Shown: piece by piece, positions 15,902 to 24,685 of the stretch
Layout: each line of letters begins with the position of its first letter
Numbering within the stretch: position 1 is the first letter of the stretch
From: Acidobacteriaceae bacterium
GTDB taxonomy: Bacteria > Acidobacteriota > Terriglobia > Terriglobales > Acidobacteriaceae
Reading direction: 5' to 3'
Assembly: GCA_003166855.1 (NCBI GenBank)
Contig: PMUM01000083.1
Span: 1 to 32,478 of the forward strand
Length of the DNA stretch: 32,478 nt
The notes under the pieces: model-generated
What the model was told of the DNA's origin: nothing
Database searches by the model: none
The model's input: the letters and a program-made list of their open reading frames with translations, nothing else
Made by a program: the position numbers and the translations under genes

Positions 15902-16966
15902 ATGCCTGATCTAGTTCATCTCGGAGTGACCGAGAATTCTCCCTCGGTTCACGTGTACGTATTCCGCGTCGGGGAAGGTCTAGGGAATGCCATCCTACTT
16001 CGTTTCCCCGATCGGACATGTGCAATTGTGGATTGGGGAACGCAGAAGGATGAGCCACTTGAGGCCGCCTTGACCATAGCGAAACAAGGACGTGTCCGCG
16101 TCGTGGCCGTTACACACGATCACGCCGATCACGCCTTGGGTTTGGTTAGGTTGCTCGAAACCTTCGTTGCGGCGGGTGTCAAGATCGATCAATTTGTGTA
16201 CCCGACATCTCAACTTCGCGACCTCGATGAGTTGTCCAAGGCCCGCGTCAAAGCTCGAGATCTGGGTATTCCGATCCACCCGGTTCACGTACGGACCAAC
16301 CCGAAAGGCGTATGGGACCCTGATTCTTTAGATTGGGAGGACGATTTTTGGGAGTTGATGGTACTGGCGCCGCTGGATACGGACGCAGCCAGCAGCGAGG
16401 TCAGGTCCTTTCAGAAGGACCAGCCCGCGGGAAATTCTACGAGTCTCGTTGTCTTGTTTGCCTTTGAGCCGGACTCTTCATCGAACATTCCGGGGCAAGG
16501 AAAAATTCTATTCACTGGTGACGCCACGGGCAGGGTGTTGAGGACTGCAGATGAAGTCGCGTCACAAAGCGGTCTTACTCTCGATAATCAGCTGCTGGTT
16601 GTTCCACATCATGGCGGCGTTAGCGTCGTTCCAGAGTGGTTGGAGCGTAACATTCATGGAATCGCCGTCATATCGGCGCGAACCAATTCGCCACACCATC
16701 CCAAACAGGCGACTCTTCAACAGTTGGCGCGTCGAACCTGCCAAGGTCAAGAGAAAAAACTCTATTGCACTTCCTATGCGCAAGCCTGTCGCAAAGAGTT
16801 TGAAGGGGAAGCCGAGGCAGACGATGTGCAACTTGTCGGCGAGGGGCCTTGTTTCGGCCACTTGGTGATTCGTGTTCCGCTGCAGGGCCGCGCAAGCTTC
16901 GAGTCGAGTTCGGCCACGGGAGAGCAGCGGCGCCGATACGGATGGTGCGGTAACCCGACGAGGTGA
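15902..16966 (+). CDS. ComEC-like metallo-beta-lactamase-fold hydrolase (third copy)
   Basis: A 354-aa MBL-fold protein with VGEGLGNAILLRF, AIVDWG, THDHADH (His72, His74, Asp76, His77), NSTSLVVLF, KILFTGDATG and LLVVPHHGG, followed by SPHHPK. The series is the same as in the two MBL proteins of the minus-strand operon. The sequence is clearly different, so it is not a recent duplicate. No signal peptide or membrane segment. The C-terminal ~90 residues have several Cys (TCQGQEKKLYC and beyond). No strong ribosome-binding site precedes the ATG. It faces the unknown 296-aa gene tail to tail, one base apart. Hydrolysis of a phosphodiester or nucleotide-like substrate is the family-level guess. 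Confidence 0.82.
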   Translation: MPDLVHLGVTENSPSVHVYVFRVGEGLGNAILLRFPDRTCAIVDWGTQKDEPLEAALTIAKQGRVRVVAVTHDHADHALGLVRLLETFVAAGVKIDQFVYPTSQLRDLDELSKARVKARDLGIPIHPVHVRTNPKGVWDPDSLDWEDDFWELMVLAPLDTDAASSEVRSFQKDQPAGNSTSLVVLFAFEPDSSSNIPGQGKILFTGDATGRVLRTADEVASQSGLTLDNQLLVVPHHGGVSVVPEWLERNIHGIAVISARTNSPHHPKQATLQQLARRTCQGQEKKLYCTSYAQACRKEFEGEAEADDVQLVGEGPCFGHLVIRVPLQGRASFESSSATGEQRRRYGWCGNPTR

Positions 16967-16967
16967 A

Positions 16968-17858
16968 TCAGCTCTTCGCGGTGTTACGTAAAGGCGCAGC
17001 TGACGATTCATATTTTTGCGCCTCGATCTTAGGAGTACGCTTCCGTTTCGGTAATGGAGTCTCATACTCGAGCAACTCCGCTTCTTGTCGCTTTATTTCG
17101 TCCTGCCTTTCGGCAGAGCGCAATAAGACTGCTGGTACACATACGGACGCTACCATTCCCGGCGACCACTGAAATTCATACAGAATAAAAACGTCCTTTG
17201 CCGCCTCGATGCCGACGGCCCGAAGCATCTTGGTGTCAACGATCCGAAGCTCAGCGCGATCCCCGGTTGTGACGACCGAAAGCGCCTCATCACCCTCAAT
17301 CCTCTCCACGTATGCAAAATGCCGGCGCACCTGGCTCAACTCCGCATCCACCTTTTTCGCGATCGCAGTCATCTGGACGGCGACCTCTCGGACTTCCTGG
17401 TTTGAAACAACTAAGTCCTTGAGAGTCTCATTCAGGAGGCGGGCCGGCTCCATCCGGTTCGGCACGGCTACTCTCTGACGTACGCTCTCGTCCACAACGT
17501 TCAGGACGTTTGCAAACCTGCCTGACTTGACCAGCTCTGCCAGACCGGCATCGTTATAGAGCTCACCGAGTTCAAAAGCGCGCTTGCGGCTCGATCCTTG
17601 GCTAGCCGCAAGGCACTCTAATAGAGCGGTGTGATTGAGGGAGACACGACCCCATCGTCCCAAGTAAGCGAGGTTCCCCGGCCAATCAAACTTGCGTATA
17701 AGCTCTCTTCGGAGCTTCTGGGTACCGGGCTGATTTTCCACGAAGCGATCAATCGCCGATGCCGCGACTATAGGTTGCTCCAGAAAATCCCGACCCTCAA
17801 CGAGCGTGCCAGTCCATGAGGCGGTTTTCGGTTTGTCCACAACCGTGGTGGATTCCAT
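16968..17858 (-). CDS. uncharacterised 296-aa protein behind a palindromic operator-like site
   Basis: I do not recognise the family. The N-terminal half is mixed alpha/beta (RKFDWPGNLAYLGRWGRVSL, then ALLECLAASQGSSRKRAFEL). The centre is a long helix that could be a coiled coil (VREVAVQMTAIAKKVDAELS). A small beta-rich part follows (ALSVVTTGDRAELRIVDTKM), and the C-terminal 40 residues are charged and likely disordered (PLPKRKRTPK). No signal peptide. I chose the ATG at 17858 because GGAG lies about 9 nt upstream; the in-frame ATGs at 17873 and 17906 fall in or beyond a palindromic site that looks regulatory. It converges with the third MBL gene. Confidence 0.6.
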   Translation of the reverse strand: MESTTVVDKPKTASWTGTLVEGRDFLEQPIVAASAIDRFVENQPGTQKLRRELIRKFDWPGNLAYLGRWGRVSLNHTALLECLAASQGSSRKRAFELGELYNDAGLAELVKSGRFANVLNVVDESVRQRVAVPNRMEPARLLNETLKDLVVSNQEVREVAVQMTAIAKKVDAELSQVRRHFAYVERIEGDEALSVVTTGDRAELRIVDTKMLRAVGIEAAKDVFILYEFQWSPGMVASVCVPAVLLRSAERQDEIKRQEAELLEYETPLPKRKRTPKIEAQKYESSAAPLRNTAKS

Positions 17859-17867
17859 AGCTACATT

Positions 17868-17894
17868 CTCCATATGGAGTATATCCGTATGGAG
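17868..17894 (-). promoter_or_regulatory. palindrome and direct repeat upstream of the 296-aa gene
   Basis: CTCCATATGGAG at 17868-17879 is a perfect 12-bp palindrome. The 10-mer CCATATGGAG (17870-17879) recurs as CCGTATGGAG at 17885-17894, one change, with a 15-bp period. It lies directly upstream of the chosen ATG and overlaps its ribosome-binding site, the right place for a repressor site, possibly autoregulatory. Confidence 0.5.
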
Positions 17895-18005
17895 GCCTAT
17901 AGTCAACTATCTTGCGGTAATCACATAAGTCATTTATTTGCATATTGATGGACGAACAACGGCTGGGTTCGATGATTCCCGCAGCGGAGCGCTAATCGTC
18001 GACCT

Positions 18006-18702
18006 CTATTTTCTGGTTTTGCGCTTTGGGCGCGATGAGCCCTCCCGCGTCGAAGCGCGCCTTTTCCAGCCGCGGAGCTTGATGGGTGCTTTCGTGGGCT
18101 GATCGCGACTGGGGCTATTGGGATAGCGGGATATTTTATGACCGGACTTCCAGAGAACTCGAAGAAAACTCTGGTCGTATTTTTTGAAGTAAGTTTCTGC
18201 TGCCCAGCGGTTGATGCTCTCGACCAATCGGCGAGCATCACCTGACGTTTTCATGCCGCTTCGCTTCGCGTCAATGATCGTCTTAACTGCATGGGTCATA
18301 GCGTCCGTCAACACTCTTAATATAAGGACCAAAAATGAAATCCGGGCCGCTCGACTTGCTGAAGGCGTGACCGATCCCGGGATAACCACAGTTACAGGAG
18401 TAGAAGATGAATGTGCAGGTTCTCGGAAGCGCATCCTCGAAGAGTGCCGCCAAGTCATGCCAGCGGATCTCCTGTTCTCGAACACAAAAACCTGTTTTGG
18501 AGTCGTGCCCGTGCGCACCGAGAATGAGAATATCGCAACCGTCGAAATTTTCGCGCAGCAGGAACTCCCGCAAAGCGTCAGCCGTCGGGATCGTCGCGAC
18601 CCGTACATCAAAATCCGCAGCCGTAAGATCCCGAATCAGTTCCTTCAACGGCTCTTCAACCACGTCGTCTTCACGGAAGCACCTCAGATAAAGAACTTTC
18701 AC
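18006..18702 (-). pseudogene. CHAT/caspase-like (clan CD) protein, split by a +1 frameshift
   Basis: Two minus-strand frames join into one ~230-aa protein. The first (18702-18283) starts MKVLYLRCFREDDVVEEPLK and carries LILGAHGH, a candidate catalytic His, and FIFYSCNCGYPG, a candidate catalytic Cys. It then has PDFIFGPYIKSVD and stops. The second frame takes over near 18320 with LTDAMTHAVKTIIDAKRSG and runs to 18006 with a basic C-terminus. The His-loop, Cys-loop and following G-P strand have the order and spacing of CHAT/caspase-fold proteases. One extra base around 18305-18325 explains the break; there is no homopolymer there. It may be a real mutation, a sequencing error or, less likely, programmed shifting. 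It diverges from the TonB receptor gene with 150 bp between. Confidence 0.55.
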
Positions 18703-18852
18703 TCAAGCAGATCCTGTTTACTGATGCGCGGATTGTCGCACCTCGGGCGATCCGACGCAACCGCATCCGTTGAAGATGTCTCGCCGCAAAGATTCTCTCG
18801 TGGGCAAAAACCGGCGATTACCCCGCATACGTTTGTAGAGGAATGCCGATCG

Positions 18853-21800
18853 ATGCTCCGTCGCCAATGTAAGTTTGTCGCAAAGTGTTTTCTCCTATGG
18901 CTGCTCTTCTCCCTCGTCGCCAACTTTACCTGGGCACAATCCGAAACTGCGACGGTTTCCGGTCAGGTCGTGGATCCGTCAGGACTGAACATAACGGGTG
19001 CCCAGGTAAAGCTTGTAGACATTGATCGAGATACCAGCATCGGCGCAACCACCAACACTTCAGGCTTGTACACATTTCCGAGCGTTAAGCCCGGGCGCTA
19101 CAGGATGGAAGTCACAGCCGCGGGCTTCAGGGTGGTCAATGTCACGGGCGTCACGGTAAACGTCCAGGATCATCTCGAACAAAACTTCAAGCTAGTCGTG
19201 GGATCGATTTCCGAGTCGATGACGGTAACGGCGGACGCCTATAACGTGAACACGACCGATGCGACTGTCAGCACGGTCGTTGATCGGAACTTCGCGGAGA
19301 ACCTGCCGATGAATGGCAGGAGCTTTCAAGCCTTGATTCAACTAACACCTGGCGTTGTATCGATCGCTAGTACATCGCAAGACTCCGGCCAGTTCAGTGT
19401 CAACGGTCAGCGGGGCACGTCTAATTATTTTACGATTGATGGTGTCTCTGCCAACATCGGCATGTCCGCTGTTTCTGGTCAGGGGGCACTGAATAACGGC
19501 GCTGCCGGGACGCTTTCAGGGTTTAGCGTTCAAGGCGGTACTAACAGCCTGGTGTCGGTCGATGCTTTACAAGAATTTAGGATTCAAACGTCTACTTTTG
19601 CACCCGAATTTGGCCGAACTCCTGGCGCACAAGTGTCAATCGTCACTCGATCAGGGACAAACGAATTTCACGGTACACTATTTGACTATCTCCGCAATGA
19701 TGCGTTAGATGCGAATGATTGGTTTGCTAACCGCGATGGGCTGACTAAACCGCAGGAGCGTCAAAACGATTTTGGCGGAATGTTGGCTGGTCCAATAATT
19801 AAAAACCAAACCTTTTTTCTCTTTTCCTATGAAGGGCTTCGCCTGAGGCTTCCAGAGGTCGCCGAATCGGAGGTCCCTTCTCAGAGTGCAAGAGTGTCGG
19901 CGATCACAACCCTCCAGCCCTATTTCAATTCATTCCCAGTGCCAGCAGCAGGTGCCCCAGACATCAATGGCATTTCGCCTTTCAATGCGAGTTATTCGAA
20001 TCGTTCCACATTGGATGCAGTCAGCCTTCGCATAGACCAGCGGGTCAGTGACAAAGTCACTCTCTTCGGTAGGTACAACTACTCTCCCTCAGATCTGTTT
20101 CAGCGACCCCTGGGCCACTCACTGAACACTCTAGAAACATCCAAGATAGCAACGCAAACATTGACAATAGGTAGCAGCTGGAACATCTCACCCGAGCTCA
20201 GCAATGAGCTGCGACTTAACTATAGTCGTGGCAATGCCCGGGCCAACTTTGTATTGGACAATTTCGGGGGCGCGGTGCCTCTGACAGTTTCGGAACTGGG
20301 TTTCCCCACTCCGTTTGACACACCGAATTCATCTTTTGCGTTCCAGTTATTTGACGGGGTCTCGGGCCTCTACCTCGGGCAGGTCGCGCACAACGTGCAG
20401 CGACAGTGGAACGTGGTTGACGGTCTGACTTGGCAGCGGGGTTCGCACACGCTCAAGTTCGGCGTCGACTATAGACGACTGATGCCGACCAGCGCACCTC
20501 CCCAGTACGTCCAGGATGCCTTCTTTCTCAGCGTGAATGCAGCTGAGTCAGGCCAGATGTTATTTTCCATCCTGCAACAGGCTCGCGGTGCAGCGCTCCT
20601 TTTCCAAAACCTGGGTAGTTTTGCGCAGGACACGTGGCGTATTACTTCTCGCCTAACCGTGACCTACGGTCTGCGGTGGGACATCGATTCTGCACCCTCG
20701 TCGCGCAACGGCCTCAACTTGCAGGCAGTAACAAACTTTGACGACCCCTCGCAATTGGCGTTAGCGCCAGATGGCGTGCCTATTTTTGCGACTAAATTCG
20801 GGAATGTGGCGCCGCGACTTGGCATGGCCTACCAGTTCACGCAAAAACAGGGTTGGGAAACCGTGCTGCGGGCGGGCTGGGGAAAATTCTTCGACTTGGC
20901 AACAGCTGAGGTGGGAGAACTAACGAACGGTATTAGCTATCCCTTTGGCAGCACGGCGTTCCCCTGTTGCGCGTTTCCGCTCGACGCCGCCGCGGCAACG
21001 CCGCCTCCAATTTCGAGAAGTCTTCCTTTCGGGGTGTTGACCGCTTTTGATCCAAAGCTCGGGCTGCCCTATGTCCAGGAATGGAACGTCGCGTTGGAAC
21101 AGTCTTTAGGCAGGAATCAATCCGTAACGGCTTCATACATTGGTTCTGCGGGCAGGCGTCTCATAGAGACCGTCGGAATCATCTCGCCCAATCCAAACTT
21201 TGGCGAGGCTCTGCTCATATCGAACGGAGGAACATCTGACTACAATGCACTGCAAATTCAGGCGAACCGGCGGCTGTCTCACAGTTTGCAGGCGCTTGCT
21301 TCCTACACGTGGGCGCACTCAATCGACACCGGTTCCGCTTCTTCTCTTGGCCAAGCCTCCAATACATTTGATCCTCGGGCGGGCGCCCAGGCGAACCGCG
21401 GGCCCTCTGATTTCGATATTCGTCAGGCGTTTTCGGCGGGCGTAACATACGACATTCCCGTTCCCCATGTCAATGCATTGGCGAAAGCCATCCTGCGCGG
21501 CTGGTCGCTCCAGAACATCATTCTGGCTCGTTCTGCGCCACCGGTAAACGTCGACGACAGCGCATTCCAAGGCTTGTTAGGAAGCAGTTTTGCGGACGTT
21601 CGAGCCGATCTGATCCCAGGAATTCCTTCATATATTTTCGGGTCGCAGTATCCAGGCGGGAAGATACTCAACAACACGCCCAACCTGGGCGGACCTGGCT
21701 GCCTGGGACCCTATTGCCCTCCCCCCACCGATGCGAACGGTAATCCCTTGCGGCAAGGAAATCTGTCGCGAAATGCGCTCAGAGGTTTTGGCGCAACACA

Positions 21801-22062
21801 ATGGGATTTCGCAGTCCATCGCGAGTTCCCAATTCGCGAATCCCTAAAGCTTCAGTTCCGGGCAGAGATGTTTAATCTTCTTAACCATCCCAACTTCGGG
21901 AGTCCGATTGGTGACCTCAGCAATAACTCTCAGTTCGGTCAGTCCGTGCAGATGCTTGGGAGAAGCCTCGACGGCCAAAATCAGGGTGGAGGCAGTTTCA
22001 GCTCGCTCTATCAGATCGGGGGCCCGCGGTCCATCCAGCTCGCTCTCAAATTGGTGTTCTGA
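18853..22062 (+). CDS. Oar-like TonB-dependent outer-membrane receptor
   Basis: A 1069-aa outer-membrane protein. A signal peptide covers residues 1-28 (KCFLLWLLFSLVANFTWA before QSE). A carboxypeptidase-regulatory-like beta-sandwich follows (TVSGQVVDPSGLNITGAQVK, then PGRYRMEVTAAGF). The plug covers about 120-270 (NLPMNGRSFQALIQLTPGV, QFSVNGQRGTSNYFTIDG, EFGRTPGAQVSIVTRSGTN). The rest is a long beta-barrel ending in an aromatic residue (LALKLVF). I chose the ATG at 18853 because it starts the signal peptide; the open frame extends upstream to 18211 but there it crosses the minus-strand CHAT-like gene. The S9 hydrolase gene begins three bases after its stop. In proteobacterial lasso loci a TonB receptor sits beside the isopeptidase gene, and the same pairing is seen here, so import of a peptide is the working model. 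Confidence 0.93.
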   Translation: MLRRQCKFVAKCFLLWLLFSLVANFTWAQSETATVSGQVVDPSGLNITGAQVKLVDIDRDTSIGATTNTSGLYTFPSVKPGRYRMEVTAAGFRVVNVTGVTVNVQDHLEQNFKLVVGSISESMTVTADAYNVNTTDATVSTVVDRNFAENLPMNGRSFQALIQLTPGVVSIASTSQDSGQFSVNGQRGTSNYFTIDGVSANIGMSAVSGQGALNNGAAGTLSGFSVQGGTNSLVSVDALQEFRIQTSTFAPEFGRTPGAQVSIVTRSGTNEFHGTLFDYLRNDALDANDWFANRDGLTKPQERQNDFGGMLAGPIIKNQTFFLFSYEGLRLRLPEVAESEVPSQSARVSAITTLQPYFNSFPVPAAGAPDINGISPFNASYSNRSTLDAVSLRIDQRVSDKVTLFGRYNYSPSDLFQRPLGHSLNTLETSKIATQTLTIGSSWNISPELSNELRLNYSRGNARANFVLDNFGGAVPLTVSELGFPTPFDTPNSSFAFQLFDGVSGLYLGQVAHNVQRQWNVVDGLTWQRGSHTLKFGVDYRRLMPTSAPPQYVQDAFFLSVNAAESGQMLFSILQQARGAALLFQNLGSFAQDTWRITSRLTVTYGLRWDIDSAPSSRNGLNLQAVTNFDDPSQLALAPDGVPIFATKFGNVAPRLGMAYQFTQKQGWETVLRAGWGKFFDLATAEVGELTNGISYPFGSTAFPCCAFPLDAAAATPPPISRSLPFGVLTAFDPKLGLPYVQEWNVALEQSLGRNQSVTASYIGSAGRRLIETVGIISPNPNFGEALLISNGGTSDYNALQIQANRRLSHSLQALASYTWAHSIDTGSASSLGQASNTFDPRAGAQANRGPSDFDIRQAFSAGVTYDIPVPHVNALAKAILRGWSLQNIILARSAPPVNVDDSAFQGLLGSSFADVRADLIPGIPSYIFGSQYPGGKILNNTPNLGGPGCLGPYCPPPTDANGNPLRQGNLSRNALRGFGATQWDFAVHREFPIRESLKLQFRAEMFNLLNHPNFGSPIGDLSNNSQFGQSVQMLGRSLDGQNQGGGSFSSLYQIGGPRSIQLALKLVF

Positions 22063-22065
22063 CGA

Positions 22066-24471
22066 ATGGGCATCCTGAAATCAGCTGCATCAACACCTTT
22101 GATTGATCGAGGAGTCCACCTGTTGTCGAAAATTCCTATCAGCGTCGACGAATGGCACTCCATATGGAACCAACAATTCACGATTGCGCCTCGTCTTCGG
22201 TCAGGAATTCAATCTCGGAAGATCGTGCTGTTCTTTCTTCTCGGGTTGCTACCTGTCAGAGCCTATACAGCGTCCAAGCATTGGCCAGACGCGGATCTCA
22301 CAGCAAAGCAGCCGACTAGGCGTCCGCCGACCGTGGCGGACTCAATTGGGATGACCAACCTGGGAGACCCCGAATACATTCGCGGCGGAACTTCTCGCGA
22401 CCGCGTTGCGGTGTTCTCGCCGGATGGCAGTAGATTTGTTATTGTCCTGAAAAAGGGCAATCTTGATCAAGACACAAATGAATACGCGTTATTTCAGTGG
22501 CGGACGAGCGAGATCTCTCACTCGCACGTTCCCGAGCACTTGCTGACGATGTCTTCTTCCTCGAATCGGGGAGCCATCGAGGACGTCAGATGGATGAACG
22601 ACAGCGAGACCCTCGTGTTTCTAGGGGAGAACCCGAACGAATTGCGACAGCTTTATACATTTAACGTTCGCACACGAAAACTTACGACGATTACCCGCAA
22701 TCCAACGAATCTTCTCTGTTATGGCATGACGCCGGACGGCCACAACTTCGCCTACGTAGCAAAAGAACCTCCTCGCGCCTTCTTTGATCCAAGTGCCCGA
22801 CGCCAGGGAATTGTCGTAACGACTGAATTGCTCATGGACCTATTGGCAGGGCGGAAAGGGGGTGATGCGGTGTTCGGAGGAGAGGGTCAGTTATTTATTA
22901 AAACAGGACTCGACGACGCCAGACGACTGGAAGTTCCGGGTATACCCGGATCTGAATGTGAACTTAGCATGTCTCCGAACGGAGAATACATCGTCATGCC
23001 TCTGCGGGTAGCCAAAATTCCGCAGAATTGGAAAGACTACGCGGACTCCGATGTACACGCGAGCAGTGTGAAAGAGCTGCGCGAAGGAGAGTTCTCCGAT
23101 TTGCAGAGACTAGAAATTGTTAACGCAGAGACGTCGAAGAACGAAGTGTTTTTGAACTCGCCGATCCAGGGGAAAGAGACCAGGATGGTTTGGTCTCCCG
23201 ACGGTCACTCTGTCGCCATTGGCAACGTTCTGCTGCCGCTAGATAACAGTGAGAGTAGCGAGATCACGACAAGACAATCAAAACTCTTCTCGGTGGAACT
23301 GGGTGTCCCGAGCGGCGAGATTACGATGATCACTGATGAAGAATTAAAGCTACTAAACTGGGACAAAACGACTCATCGACTAGCCTTCGAAGAACCAGGA
23401 ATCGCCTGGTACGACTCTGAGCCTGGTTCCAAAGTCTTCTTTGCCAAAGCTGGATCAAAGTGGGGCAAGATAAATGGGGAAAACTCGAAAGCGGCAGGGC
23501 CTGAGATCTTTTTGAAAGAAGACATGAATACCCCGCCGAAGATCGTCGCGATCGATCCGTTGACGCACCGGGAGGCAATGCTGCTAGACCTGAACCCACA
23601 GTTTGCTGCACTCAGATTTGGCAAGGTCGAGGAGGTCATGTGGAACTCGTCGGATGGTCATGTGGTAAAGGGTGGACTCTACTATCCAGTTGATTATGTA
23701 TCAGGAAAACGGTATCCCCTTGTGATACAGACGCATTTCTGGTCTGCGAAGAGATTTTGGATAGATGGACCTTGGACGACTGCTTTTGCAGCACAAGCAC
23801 TAGCAGGCAAAAGCATCATGGTTCTTCAAGCTGACGAGGATGTTAGCGAAATCGGCACGCCCAACGAAGCTCCTCGCGAAATCGCCTCTTTTGAGGGAGC
23901 CGTCGATTACCTCGACCAAAGAGGACTTGTCGATCGCAGTCGTGTTGGTATTATCGGGTTCAGCCGGACGTGCCTTCATGTCAAATATGCACTGACGCAT
24001 TCGGCGGTTCGCTTTGCCGCAGCTTCGGTCACAGACGGTGTGGATGGTGGGTATTTTCAATATATCCAATCGATATCGCCATCCGGGACTGCCTACACTT
24101 TGGACAGCGAAGCGATAAATGGTGGCTCGCCGTTCGGAGACAAGTTAATCAACTGGCTTGAACGTTCACCTGGATTCAACCTTGACAAGGTTCATACTCC
24201 CGTTCGCATCGTGGCCGAGAATGCCGATGTGGTCTTATTCGAGTGGGAATGGTTTGCCGGTTTATCTCGTTTGGACAAACCTGTGGAAATGATTGTGATG
24301 CAAGATGGAGAACACATCCTACAGAAGCCCTGGGAGCGAATGATCTCACAGCAGGGCAACGTGGACTGGTTTGATTTTTGGCTTAACGACGAGGAAGACC
24401 CGGATCCCGCCAAAAGCGCGCAGTACCAACGTTGGCGAAAAATGCGGGTCAAATCAGTTCGTAGGCAATGA
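22066..24471 (+). CDS. S9-family hydrolase resembling lasso-peptide isopeptidases
   Basis: An 801-aa open frame with an N-terminal beta-propeller (about 90-520) and a C-terminal alpha/beta-hydrolase domain (about 530-790). Triad candidates are Ser633 in GFSRTC, Asp721 in VAENADVV and His750 in QDGEHI. The C-terminal WFDFWLNDEEDPDPAKSAQY is typical of S9 and AtxE2-like isopeptidase proteins. A hydrophobic export segment lies late, at about 52-67 (KIVLFFLLGLLPVRAY), so the true start is probably downstream of the ATG at 22066; a TTG at 22123 behind CGAGGAG is one option. The nucleophile elbow has Thr where most have Gly (GxSxG). It would cleave an isopeptide or peptide in the periplasm after uptake by the coupled TonB receptor. 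Isopeptidase versus ordinary S9 peptidase cannot be decided here. Confidence 0.75.
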   Translation: MGILKSAASTPLIDRGVHLLSKIPISVDEWHSIWNQQFTIAPRLRSGIQSRKIVLFFLLGLLPVRAYTASKHWPDADLTAKQPTRRPPTVADSIGMTNLGDPEYIRGGTSRDRVAVFSPDGSRFVIVLKKGNLDQDTNEYALFQWRTSEISHSHVPEHLLTMSSSSNRGAIEDVRWMNDSETLVFLGENPNELRQLYTFNVRTRKLTTITRNPTNLLCYGMTPDGHNFAYVAKEPPRAFFDPSARRQGIVVTTELLMDLLAGRKGGDAVFGGEGQLFIKTGLDDARRLEVPGIPGSECELSMSPNGEYIVMPLRVAKIPQNWKDYADSDVHASSVKELREGEFSDLQRLEIVNAETSKNEVFLNSPIQGKETRMVWSPDGHSVAIGNVLLPLDNSESSEITTRQSKLFSVELGVPSGEITMITDEELKLLNWDKTTHRLAFEEPGIAWYDSEPGSKVFFAKAGSKWGKINGENSKAAGPEIFLKEDMNTPPKIVAIDPLTHREAMLLDLNPQFAALRFGKVEEVMWNSSDGHVVKGGLYYPVDYVSGKRYPLVIQTHFWSAKRFWIDGPWTTAFAAQALAGKSIMVLQADEDVSEIGTPNEAPREIASFEGAVDYLDQRGLVDRSRVGIIGFSRTCLHVKYALTHSAVRFAAASVTDGVDGGYFQYIQSISPSGTAYTLDSEAINGGSPFGDKLINWLERSPGFNLDKVHTPVRIVAENADVVLFEWEWFAGLSRLDKPVEMIVMQDGEHILQKPWERMISQQGNVDWFDFWLNDEEDPDPAKSAQYQRWRKMRVKSVRRQ

Positions 24472-24473
24472 AC

Positions 24474-24510
24474 ACACCTTCCCGGCCTTGCCGGCGGGCT
24501 GGGAAGGTGT
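24474..24510. terminator. bidirectional terminator-like hairpin between the S9 hydrolase and precursor genes
   Basis: ACACCTTCCC (24474-24483) pairs perfectly with GGGAAGGTGT (24501-24510). The 17-nt loop can fold further (GCC with GGC). It starts two bases after the hydrolase stop and lies 20 bp past the precursor stop on the other strand. No long U-tract follows on either side, so termination efficiency is uncertain. Confidence 0.6.
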
Positions 24511-24530
24511 TACCGCTTCAGTCGTGTTGG

Positions 24531-24677
24531 CTACTCATCCAGATCGTAGGCTGCTACGCTGTGGATTGCGCCCTGTGTTCCGTCAGGAACGTTCGACTTC
24601 TTCGGATTGCCTTGCATGTCGGTGATGACTGCGACGGCGTTCCCAAGGATACGAACTTCAGGTTTGCTGTATTTCAT
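24531..24677 (-). CDS. RiPP precursor peptide, lasso-type leader (48 aa)
   Basis: A 48-codon minus-strand gene 59 bp downstream of the macrolactam synthetase gene. The leader starts MKYSKPEVRILG: Tyr3-x-x-Pro6-x-Val8 matches the YxxPxL/I/V motif bound by B1-type leader-binding domains. The rest is AVAVITDMQGNPKKSNVPDG and then TQGAIHSVAAYDLDE. The Shine-Dalgarno is near perfect. Thr34 lies two residues before Gly36, as at the leader/core junction of lasso precursors, but the first acid after Gly36 is Asp45, position 10, not 7-9. Other possible rings are Lys26 to Asp32 (7 residues, after Pro25), Asn24 to Asp32 (9) and Ala37 to Asp45 (9, with only a three-residue tail). Post-proline cleavage after Pro25 or Pro31 by the linked oligopeptidase is conceivable. 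The core is therefore undetermined. It is the last gene of the POP-B2-C unit. Confidence 0.8.
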   Translation of the reverse strand: MKYSKPEVRILGNAVAVITDMQGNPKKSNVPDGTQGAIHSVAAYDLDE

Positions 24678-24685
24678 CGTTTTGT

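Noticed and set aside
18211-18852. In-frame N-terminal extension of the TonB receptor
   Set aside because: It runs antisense through the CHAT-like gene; the signal peptide begins at 18853, which marks the real start.
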